Position numbers and translations under genes: made by a program | In this document: one piece after another, positions 14,201 to 20,516 of the stretch | How positions within the stretch are numbered: position 1 is the first letter of the stretch | Layout of the letters: each line of letters starts with the position of its first letter | Assembly (NCBI GenBank): GCA_946530565.1 | Contig: CAMNAE010000004.1 | Span: 1-20,516 of the forward strand | Direction of reading: 5' to 3' | Length of the DNA stretch: 20,516 bases | DNA from: an uncultured Oscillibacter sp. | GTDB taxonomy: Bacteria; Bacillota; Clostridia; Oscillospirales; Oscillospiraceae | The notes under the pieces: generated by a model | What the model saw: the letters and a program-made list of their open reading frames with translations, nothing else | The model's database searches: none | Told to the model about the DNA's origin: nothing

Positions 14201-17200
14201 CTACGAGGTCGTCGCGCAATCGGACTTTGCCGCGCACAACTACTATACGCTCGCGGCCGTGCCGAAGAGCGACGCCGACGTGGCGGTCTGGACGCCCGGC
14301 AACAGCAGCTTCAGCTACAGCCAGAACAGCTTCTTCCACGAGGCCTCCTCTGAGCAGGGCTCGAACGTGGTCACGCTGAAGTGCCAGGCGGCCGACGCAA
14401 CGGCCTATGCGATCACGGGCGATGCGTACTACGCGGGACTGAACCTCTACACCGGCGTCGAGGGAGAGACCTGGCTGCCCGCCGACGGCGTCACGGTCGA
14501 GGTGAGCCCTGCCGCCTACGCGATCTCGAATACCGAGGGTACGTTTACGACGATCCCCTTCAGGGGCGTGAACGGCAGCCGCGTCATCATGCGGATCGAG
14601 GCACTGGGCACCGTCAACTACAAGACGGTACAGCTCTCCCGCGGCATCGCCCGCCCGGTCGGTACATCCGACGGGAGTGTCAGCGCCTACGCCGTGCCGA
14701 TGGGCACCTTCATCGTGCCGATGGTGAATCCGGGCGTGCCGTCGATCAACGCCGCCTCGCTCTCCGACAGCGAGGGCGTGGGCATTTCGACCGCCGCCGT
14801 CTGGTCGGATGCGATCTCGGCCCAGGCGCACCGCGTGACCTTTACCGCGACGGTCGTGAACGACGGCGCAAGCTATACCGATACCGACGGCAAAGCGCGC
14901 ACCGAGCATGTGAAGGACGTGAAGTTCTACGCCTATGACGCCGCCGACAACACCGTCCGCGGCGAGCTGCCCGGCGCGGTGACCGCGCGCGACAACGGCC
15001 AGGGCGGAACGACCTACAGCCTGACGCTCGGCCTCGACATGACCGATGAGAACCTGCAGCGCTACCGCCCCGGCGACAAGATCTTCGCGCGGCTCACGAC
15101 CGACCGTGTCAGGGGCAACGGCATCAGTGTCGACGAAAACGGCAACGTGCTCGTGGATGAGCAGGGCAGGGTCTTTGAGATCAACGAGCGCGGTGTGCGC
15201 GTGCCCGTGCTGGACGGCGACGGGGAGCAGGTCACGAACACGGCGCTTCTGGAGACCGTCTACGCGCCCGTGTACACCGGCTTCAACCTCGTCTCCGCGG
15301 CGAACTATATCCCGCCGGAGCTCAACATCAACGTGTTCGACGGGAACATGGACGCCCTCTTCGAAAAGCTCCCGATCGTCGGGAGCCTCAACTGCACGCT
15401 GCGCATCTCGAAGCTCGCCGTGTCCGAGCAGGAGCTGCCGAACGGCGGCATCTCGCTGTGCGTCGGAATGCGGCTGAACATGGGCGAGGAGCGCGAGACC
15501 CCGGAGGCCCCGGCTGATTTCAGCGGCTTCAAGGAGGCCGCGAAGGGCGTTACGGAATTCGGTAAAATAATCTCCTCTCCGCCGCCCATGACGATCGGCT
15601 TCGGCTCGGCCGGCGTCAACCCGATCGTCGGACTCTATCTCGACTTCGGCATCAACTCCGAGGATTCCTCGCTGGGCCTCACCTTCACCGGCGGCGGCAT
15701 CTACCTCGGCTGCACGGGCTTTTTCAAGGTCGTGATGTACTTCCCGGTGGGCCCGATCCCGGTCTACTTCGGCGTCGAGGGCGACCTGACCGGCTATGTG
15801 AACATCGGCATGCAGGTCGCCGACAAGGCCATGACGCCCGCGCAGCTCGCCACGACCGAGATGGACGAGCTCATCAACCCGGACTTCAAGTTCAAGGCGC
15901 AGGGCGCGATCCGGATGTATGTGGGCGTCGGGCTCTGCGGCACACTGGGCATCCGCGGCGGACTGAGCTTCAACATCGCCTATCTCTACTACCCCTCCGT
16001 CAAGAACATCGACCCGAACTACCATGAGCACGGCTTCACGGTCAGTCTGAATCTGCAGGTCTGGGTCGACGCCTTCTGGTTCTCGGTTCCGATCCCGGCG
16101 GTGAAGCTCGTGAGCGAGGACTACGGCTACTTCAAGGACATCAAGAACGGCGGCCCGAGCGCCTCTCTGAGCTCCGATGCGGACGCCGCACCGGTGATGC
16201 GCCGGGCCGTGCAGCCGAGCGAGTGGCTGCCCGAGGGGGCGGAGCTGCAGTCCACGCTCGAAAAGAGCGGCATCACCGAGCTGATCGGCGACAACTACCC
16301 CTACGCAGACCCGCAGCTGCTCGATACCGGCTATGCGCTCATCCTCGTCTTCTTAACGACGGAGTCCTTCTTCGGCACGACCGAGAAGGGCCGCGGCGAT
16401 GAGACGACGCTGGCCTACAGTGTCTATCCCTACATGGCGCAGGAGGACGATCCGCACTGGACGAAGCCGCAGCGCCTGGGCGACGCGGAGACGCTGAAGA
16501 CCGGCGACTTCCAGCCCAGCATCTCCGAATATACCAGCTCCGGCGAGGCGGATATCGCGATCTCCTGGGTCTCCCGCAAGGATGAGCCCTGGGCGGAGGA
16601 TCCCGAGGACCCGACGACCGAGGAGCGGCTCAAATACCTCAGCCAGATGGAGGTCTACACGGCCTTCTATGCGGTCGACGGCGGCGAGACGCTGCGCCTG
16701 TGCTCCTGCGAGCGCGTGACCGACGACGACTACTACAACAGCGATCCGAAGATCCTCTACACCTACGGCGAGCGGACCGACGCGACGCTCTTCTATCAGG
16801 CCTCCGAGCCCTCGGTAAAGGACATCGCGGCGAACGATCCGGTCTATACCGACTTCCGAAACGAGGAGAGCCGGCAGCTGCTCGCGAACGTCGCGCCCAG
16901 CCAGAACGGCGGCTTCCTCATGTATCAGGAGCATGAGCTTGAGACGCGCGACTGGCTCAAGGCGACCGAGGCGGGCACCTTCATTGAGTCTCCCGTGAAC
17001 GGGCAGAACCACCCGGTCATCGCCGACTTCGTCGCCCATGATTTCCTCGTCTACAGCGAGACGACCGACTATTTCATCCCCTGGTTCCTCTACGCCTATA
17101 CGATCGACGGCGACGAGGATCTTTCGACCGCGTTCGACCGGGAGCTGTATCTGCAGCTCTATAACGCGGACACGGCCACACTCTATGACCCGATCCAACT

Positions 17201-19730
17201 GACCGACGACCCCGGCATCAGCGTCAGCCGCCCGCAGTTTGCCGCAAGCGGCAGGTTCAATGTGTGCCTCTTCTGGCATGAGACACCGGATGTGACGCAG
17301 GAGGCCTATGCCAACCGTGCCAAGAACGGCGAGCTGAAGATGATCGACATCCCGACGCTCTTCAACGGCGGCATCGATCAGGATACGGGCACGCTCATCG
17401 ATCAGATCCGCATCGACGAGCTCAGAGCGGCCGATCCCGAGGCCTATGCCGCGCTCTCCGACAAGTCCGGCCTTGCGGACTACCCCTACGAGCTCCCGAT
17501 CGAGACGGTCGCCATCCCCGAAAGCGAGGAATTTGAAGAGGGGCCGGCCCTCGGCACCTACCTGCCCTACATGGACGCGGGCCGCAACCTCTACATCATC
17601 TGGCTGCAGAGCATGACGCACGAGGTGGACGGAGAGACCGTCCAGACGAACGAGATCTACGCCTCCGGCATGAAGCGCATCACCGAAGATACGCCTCCGA
17701 CGTCCATCAGCGACCCGTTCATCAGCCGCTCGACCGCGTGGTCGATGCCGGTGCGCCTGACAAACGACACGCAGTTCTATGATGAGGCGGCGCTCGTGAA
17801 CTGCCGCTATCTCGACCGGCTCTTTGTGGCGGCGAACCGCTACGCGTTCTCGCTGCCGCTGGACGATACCTCCGCGGCAAAGCCGACCGAGAGCGCGGAC
17901 TTCGTGATCGTGGAATTCGATCCCGCGGGCTCCGTGGAGGCGACCGACATCGCCTACAGCCAGAAATACCCGCTCCCGGGCGAGACGGTCGAGGTGGCCG
18001 TGACGCTCCGGAACACCGGGATCCTTGCGGCCGAGGGCGGCAGATACGAGATCTGCGACCTGGTGAACGGCGCGAAAGGCGATTTCTCGCTCAGCGGCGA
18101 GATCGGCGCGCTCGCACCCGGCGCGACCGAAGAGGTCCGATTCCTGTACACGATGCCCTCCGAGCTCCCGGACTCCGGGTATATCGGCTTTGCGGTCACG
18201 GCGCAGGAGAAGGGCTTCGACAACAGCAACACCGCGCGCTTTGCGGACGCCGACGCGCTGCTCATCGGCTGGTTCCCGGCGCTGCTCGACGTTGAGACCC
18301 GACTTGCCGACGACGGCTTCTATCTGGACTTCGGCCTCGGCAATACGGGCAACGTCGTGCTCCCCGCGCACGCAGTGCGCATCATCGCGGCAGCCTCCGC
18401 CGCCGCGGAAGAGACCTGGGCGGAATTCGAGCTGAGCGAGGAGATCCCGGCCGGCGAGACGCGCACGTATTCGCTCAAGCTGGAAAACGTCCCCGACGAC
18501 TTCGCCTCCGGCCTCCTGCGCGGCTTTGTGCTGATGCGGGACGCGAACGGCGATCCCATGATCCATGTGGATGGCACGCGCGACATCGTGCTCTCGCCGG
18601 AGCGGCCCTACAATCTTATCGTGAACGACGACGCGGGCCTGAAGGAGAAGGGCATCACCCTCAAGGCGGGGGAGAGCCTCACCTTAAGCGGCAGCTATGA
18701 GGGCACGAGCCTCTTTAAAGACGGCACGCTCCGCTTCGCGACGGACGACAGCCTCGTCGCGGTCGCCGACGGCGCGACGCTCTTTGCGATCGAGCCGGGC
18801 GAGACGTATCTGACTGCCCAGGTCGAAGGCCTCGGCGGCAGCGTCACGATCCCGGTGACCGTCACCGAAGGCGATTCCGGTCCTTCCGGCGGCGGTGGCG
18901 GGGGAGGCTCCTCCGAAACCGCTGCGGCCGCGACCGTGAACGTGCCGCAGACGATCGCAAACGGCACGGTGAAGGCCGACAGGACCGACGCGAAGCAGGG
19001 CCAGAGGGTCACGCTGACCGCAACGCCGAACGAGGGCTATGTACTCGACACCCTGAGCGTGACCGACAGGAACGGCAATGCGATCGCCCTCACCGACAAC
19101 GGCGACGGCACATACTCATTCACGATGCCCGCCGGCAGGGTGAGTGTGGCGGCAAGCTTCCAGCGTGCCGAGGGCGCAAGCGGAACGGGCGGCAGCGCCT
19201 TCGCCGATGTCCCGGGCGGCAGCTACTATGAAAAGGCCGTTGACTGGGCCGTTGAAAACGGCGTCACGAACGGCACCGACGCGAGCCATTTCAGCCCGAA
19301 CGGCTCCTGCACGCGCGCGCAGATGGTCACCTTCCTCTGGCGCACGGCCGGCTCCCCCGAGCCGGAGACGGCAGACCTGCCCTTTGCGGACGTGGTCGGC
19401 GGCAGCTACTATGAAAAGGCGGTCCGCTGGGCCGTTGAAAACGGGATCACAAAGGGTGTCGACGAGACGCACTTCGCGCCGAACGCGACCGTGACCCGCG
19501 GCCAGACGGTGACCTTCCTCTACCGCTTCGAGGGCGGCTCCGCCTCTGCGCGCGAGGTCTTCGACGATGTTCCGGCCGATTACTGGTGCGCGCCCGCCGT
19601 CACCTGGGCGGTGGACAAGGGCATCACGAAGGGCGTGACGGATAAGCTCTTCGCCCCGGCGGATCCCTGCACGAGAGCCCAGATCGTGACCTTCCTGTAC
19701 CGCGACCGCGCGGCGAAACAGGCGCAATAA
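11208..19730 (+). CDS. Giant secreted multidomain surface protein with three C-terminal SLH domains
   Basis: The product has 2840 residues. ATG 11208 was chosen over in-frame GTG 11202 because AGAGGAG (11193-11199) lies 8 nt before it. A signal peptide has an RRR n-region, a hydrophobic core and an AQAFA cleavage site near residue 26. Then come: a Calx-beta-like half (45-104), an acidic Ala/Glu/Pro-rich insertion (about 105-345), a Calx-beta C-terminal half ending TIVDDE (345-408), another Calx-beta-like domain (411-511), a long unassigned beta-rich region (515-1370), a Gly/aromatic amphipathic section (about 1371-1645), a propeller-like section (about 1690-2230) with WTKPQRLGD at 1751 and AWSMPVRLTND at 2177, CARDB-like domains (2245-2341 and 2357-2455), a BIG2-like domain (2482-2554), a Gly linker (2561-2573), an InlB-like repeat (2577-2653) and SLH domains starting at 2665, 2726 and 2785, each with a TRAQ- or TRGQ-type motif. 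SLH domains anchor proteins to secondary cell-wall polymers. The function of the ectodomain is unknown. Confidence 0.88.
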   Translation: MLRRRLTSLFLALVMLTGLVPAQAFAKETITLPEDELTEELTAGGDFYLASSSASLAEEEDGQYVLRIARGGDATEAAAVRLEMLDITASYGTDYKVLLPGSGLPGARVENAEESRSLMEQIIEEGVEEDLAEDLASAGMSEEQIEAALQEKADAFGAVLSEELSAYAAEHPERYVSEADAADRAALADTQPSAGQEAASPEDGEPAAPAAAETAAEGSGEALTELASDAPAGEEAAPEAVTEEAEAPASETSDAPARAADGAEDTEATVLEEPRTVHIEAFGGESAEADAADTPKRSLSEAFEAQTGRKDDWRALSSDGSSILDSTALLMDYSTDAADTIAEGLNSAYLDIPFAAGETERFVAIETRDNSRGDGDRIFMLRLKALGDSVRVSSEQGKCMVTIVDDEPWEQPTVSFAQETFDAKNGFVDVTIRREGVLSGVSMVHIATRDLSAQSGWDYSQVDADLTFAFGVSERTIHIPVRSSFLSERAEFAIALSDARGCRIGNGEATGVIEKDSESFRMDLVTDEGSNEAEAELQVDTGGIKYGDAVDLSKTSGYSADDDGAVWVDGSTMKIKADSDGWFDGRVWSYAQWDIRRDILRDGNIKALKGYGAEGVEYAGVEVNVSRDDNGLCQSDLKLSFAYDLTKRVWNEKTWDLGNNGASISNQSFRYYTDVSDNMLNQAVAYVTIGNSHDDGHWRPASTLTVNSIKPILRPFVITAEIANPDALRYVDNKGNLVSYKDHDSAKNAGNLTLGGANTGENAVVKFVGDKVEVTCPGNYSYIKKIRIGGYDVTPTYGVGNTVASFYLDTSALYFLYRKDLISFTKNANGSGYVGNIKLSVEMGKIPTPVSLDNSDRRGTVSLGFGLHNGLSNGTWRSGDDRNYNRVYRGDYVRFTEALNSSYANSYSASTIYVKRDRQSNSNIAGQSNDGYEIFDKNQSAWQVTMFNDYSALLARPAFDDINNHVVVRVADSDRQKFDTSQGIFTGKVLPGGSGYTDYEVVAQSDFAAHNYYTLAAVPKSDADVAVWTPGNSSFSYSQNSFFHEASSEQGSNVVTLKCQAADATAYAITGDAYYAGLNLYTGVEGETWLPADGVTVEVSPAAYAISNTEGTFTTIPFRGVNGSRVIMRIEALGTVNYKTVQLSRGIARPVGTSDGSVSAYAVPMGTFIVPMVNPGVPSINAASLSDSEGVGISTAAVWSDAISAQAHRVTFTATVVNDGASYTDTDGKARTEHVKDVKFYAYDAADNTVRGELPGAVTARDNGQGGTTYSLTLGLDMTDENLQRYRPGDKIFARLTTDRVRGNGISVDENGNVLVDEQGRVFEINERGVRVPVLDGDGEQVTNTALLETVYAPVYTGFNLVSAANYIPPELNINVFDGNMDALFEKLPIVGSLNCTLRISKLAVSEQELPNGGISLCVGMRLNMGEERETPEAPADFSGFKEAAKGVTEFGKIISSPPPMTIGFGSAGVNPIVGLYLDFGINSEDSSLGLTFTGGGIYLGCTGFFKVVMYFPVGPIPVYFGVEGDLTGYVNIGMQVADKAMTPAQLATTEMDELINPDFKFKAQGAIRMYVGVGLCGTLGIRGGLSFNIAYLYYPSVKNIDPNYHEHGFTVSLNLQVWVDAFWFSVPIPAVKLVSEDYGYFKDIKNGGPSASLSSDADAAPVMRRAVQPSEWLPEGAELQSTLEKSGITELIGDNYPYADPQLLDTGYALILVFLTTESFFGTTEKGRGDETTLAYSVYPYMAQEDDPHWTKPQRLGDAETLKTGDFQPSISEYTSSGEADIAISWVSRKDEPWAEDPEDPTTEERLKYLSQMEVYTAFYAVDGGETLRLCSCERVTDDDYYNSDPKILYTYGERTDATLFYQASEPSVKDIAANDPVYTDFRNEESRQLLANVAPSQNGGFLMYQEHELETRDWLKATEAGTFIESPVNGQNHPVIADFVAHDFLVYSETTDYFIPWFLYAYTIDGDEDLSTAFDRELYLQLYNADTATLYDPIQLTDDPGISVSRPQFAASGRFNVCLFWHETPDVTQEAYANRAKNGELKMIDIPTLFNGGIDQDTGTLIDQIRIDELRAADPEAYAALSDKSGLADYPYELPIETVAIPESEEFEEGPALGTYLPYMDAGRNLYIIWLQSMTHEVDGETVQTNEIYASGMKRITEDTPPTSISDPFISRSTAWSMPVRLTNDTQFYDEAALVNCRYLDRLFVAANRYAFSLPLDDTSAAKPTESADFVIVEFDPAGSVEATDIAYSQKYPLPGETVEVAVTLRNTGILAAEGGRYEICDLVNGAKGDFSLSGEIGALAPGATEEVRFLYTMPSELPDSGYIGFAVTAQEKGFDNSNTARFADADALLIGWFPALLDVETRLADDGFYLDFGLGNTGNVVLPAHAVRIIAAASAAAEETWAEFELSEEIPAGETRTYSLKLENVPDDFASGLLRGFVLMRDANGDPMIHVDGTRDIVLSPERPYNLIVNDDAGLKEKGITLKAGESLTLSGSYEGTSLFKDGTLRFATDDSLVAVADGATLFAIEPGETYLTAQVEGLGGSVTIPVTVTEGDSGPSGGGGGGGSSETAAAATVNVPQTIANGTVKADRTDAKQGQRVTLTATPNEGYVLDTLSVTDRNGNAIALTDNGDGTYSFTMPAGRVSVAASFQRAEGASGTGGSAFADVPGGSYYEKAVDWAVENGVTNGTDASHFSPNGSCTRAQMVTFLWRTAGSPEPETADLPFADVVGGSYYEKAVRWAVENGITKGVDETHFAPNATVTRGQTVTFLYRFEGGSASAREVFDDVPADYWCAPAVTWAVDKGITKGVTDKLFAPADPCTRAQIVTFLYRDRAAKQAQ

Positions 19731-19742
19731 CGCAATAAGATG

Positions 19743-19774
19743 ATCCCCCCGGATCCGAAAGGATCCGGGGGGAT
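19743..19774. terminator. Bidirectional hairpin terminator between convergent genes
   Basis: ATCCCCCCGGATCC (19743-19756) pairs perfectly with GGATCCGGGGGGAT (19761-19774) around a GAAA tetraloop: 14 bp, very GC-rich. It lies 12 nt after the giant gene's stop and 19 nt from the stop of the minus-strand transporter gene, and so can end both transcripts. The T-tracts are short on both sides (ATTTC on plus, ATCATCTTATTG on minus), so termination relies on stem strength. Confidence 0.82.
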
Positions 19775-19793
19775 TTCATGCAAAGGCGCGGGG

Positions 19794-20516
19794 TTACGAA
19801 AGACCCAGGATCGTCGAGGCCGCGTAGAAGAAGACGGGGATCGTGACGATCATGAAGAGCATACCCTGCACGACCGTGCGCGAGGCGTAATCCGGGTGGT
19901 TGTCGTACTGCTGCGAGAAGATCAGGCACATCGTGCCGGTCGGGAGCGCGGCGAGGAGCGACGCGGCCAGGATGACGTCGCTCGGGAGGAAGGGGAGGAG
20001 CCGCAGCAGGAAGAGCAGCGCAAAGGGCACGATGACGAGGCGCAGGAGCGAGATGAGATAGCTCATCGGGTCCTTTAAAATGTCCGGCAGGGGGATCGAT
20101 GCGAGGGAGCAGCCGATCACGAGCATCGAGATCGGCGTCACCATGCCGCCGAGCGTCGAGCAGGTGTCGAGCAGGAAGGCAGGGAAGCGGAGCCCGCTGA
20201 AGTAGATGAGAAGCGCCGCGATCGCGGCGATGCTCGCGGGGACCTTCAAAAGCGTCTTCGGCTCAAAGGTCGCCTTGCCGGAGATGAGCGTGATGCCGAG
20301 CGTGTAGAAGAAGAAAATGAAGAAGATGTTCGCGATCGCGTTGAAGAGGGTCCCCTCGGCGCCGAGCAGCTCCGTTGTTAAGGGGAAGCCGATGAAGGCG
20401 ATGTTGTCGAAGATCAGCATCGAGATAAAGAGCTTCCGGCCCTTTTCGTCGAGCGGAAGAAAGCGCGCGATCACGCCGCCGAGCGCGATCGAGAGCACGT
20501 AAAACAGCGCGGTCGC
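19794..20516 (-). CDS. AEC-family (auxin efflux carrier-like) transporter, 5' end outside window
   Basis: The frame is open from the window edge (20516) to TAA at 19796-19794, showing 240 C-terminal residues of a protein that in this family is about 300-320 aa. The GTG at 20498 is an internal codon, since the frame stays open upstream with hydrophobic sequence. The visible part has repeated membrane helices and the family-like stretch FDNIAFIGFPL early on, in the position of the conserved 'NxxFxGxP' region. Later it has GCSLASIPL, a PTGTMCLIFSQQYDNHPDYA stretch and a final helix, matching the C-terminal half of AEC proteins. Bacterial members are mostly proposed organic-acid (malate-like) or amino-acid carriers in the cytoplasmic membrane; the substrate cannot be told. 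It is convergent with the surface-protein gene and shares a terminator with it, so there is no operon link to the other genes here. Confidence 0.85.
   Translation of the reverse strand, partial: ATALFYVLSIALGGVIARFLPLDEKGRKLFISMLIFDNIAFIGFPLTTELLGAEGTLFNAIANIFFIFFFYTLGITLISGKATFEPKTLLKVPASIAAIAALLIYFSGLRFPAFLLDTCSTLGGMVTPISMLVIGCSLASIPLPDILKDPMSYLISLLRLVIVPFALLFLLRLLPFLPSDVILAASLLAALPTGTMCLIFSQQYDNHPDYASRTVVQGMLFMIVTIPVFFYAASTILGLS

Noticed and set aside
12873..16031. 1052-codon ORF on the minus strand inside the giant gene
   Set aside because: Its composition is Arg/Asp/Val/His-rich with repeated low-complexity patterns, typical of an antisense frame of GC-rich coding DNA. No ribosome site is evident, and the plus strand has clear domains and a signal peptide.
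16353..18566. 737-codon minus-strand ORF
   Set aside because: Same antisense artefact: an Arg/Val/Asp-rich shadow of the plus-strand frame that encodes the propeller-like and CARDB-like parts.
20481..20498. GTG 20498 as the true start of the AEC transporter
   Set aside because: The frame continues to the window edge with hydrophobic residues, and the family's N-terminal helices would be missing, so the gene is truncated by the window.
1..20516. CRISPR array, tRNA, rRNA, transposase or phage genes
   Set aside because: I saw no regularly spaced direct repeats, no tRNA-like cloverleaf and no integrase or transposase motif on either strand.

Overview
The window is GC-rich DNA (roughly 60-65% G+C by eye) with the usual bacterial code, good AGGAGG ribosome sites and dense operon packing. 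A SpoIIE-type phosphatase, a secreted protein with C-terminal SLH domains behind a Gram-positive style signal peptide, and a dispersed repeat of a type I associate with gut clostridia suggest a Firmicute, probably of the Oscillospiraceae/Ruminococcaceae kind. That placement is inference; no rRNA or marker gene is present.

Positions 1-8690 hold the end of a long operon for an Mrp/Mbh-type membrane ion-translocating complex: MnhG (cut by the window edge), an MbhD-like subunit, an MbhE-MnhB fusion, MnhC, and then four consecutive NuoL/M/N-like antiporter subunits (503, 490, 490 and 695 aa). The third carries a NuoL/MrpA-type TM7-8 signature. The classical MrpA therefore seems to be split into separate pieces here, with two further antiporter-like subunits added. 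No hydrogenase or quinone-module subunit follows. The operon ends at a strong intrinsic terminator (8654-8690), preceded by a repeat-like double hairpin.

Positions 8692-10643 form a short transcription unit with a good sigma-A-type promoter. It has a membrane-anchored sensor/HAMP/PP2C (SpoIIE/RsbU-like) phosphatase that starts with TTG, and an ATGA-overlapping 59-residue ORF. That small protein carries a textbook double-glycine leader (LSEEELNQASGG) followed by a 29-residue cationic tail. It is the most unexpected item in the window.

Positions 10644-11207 have no convincing gene. The first half is featureless to me. The second half is AT-richer and holds two or three candidate promoters and a perfect 10-bp inverted repeat overlapping a candidate -10 box, all upstream of a giant gene.

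Positions 11208-19730 encode a 2840-residue secreted surface protein: signal peptide, Calx-beta-like domains (the first apparently split by a ~240-residue acidic insertion), a long unassigned beta-rich region, a Gly/aromatic amphipathic section, a propeller-like section, CARDB-like and BIG2-like domains, a Gly linker, an InlB-like repeat and three SLH domains for cell-wall attachment. A 14-bp GAAA-loop hairpin separates it from a convergent, edge-truncated AEC-family transporter gene on the minus strand (19794-20516).
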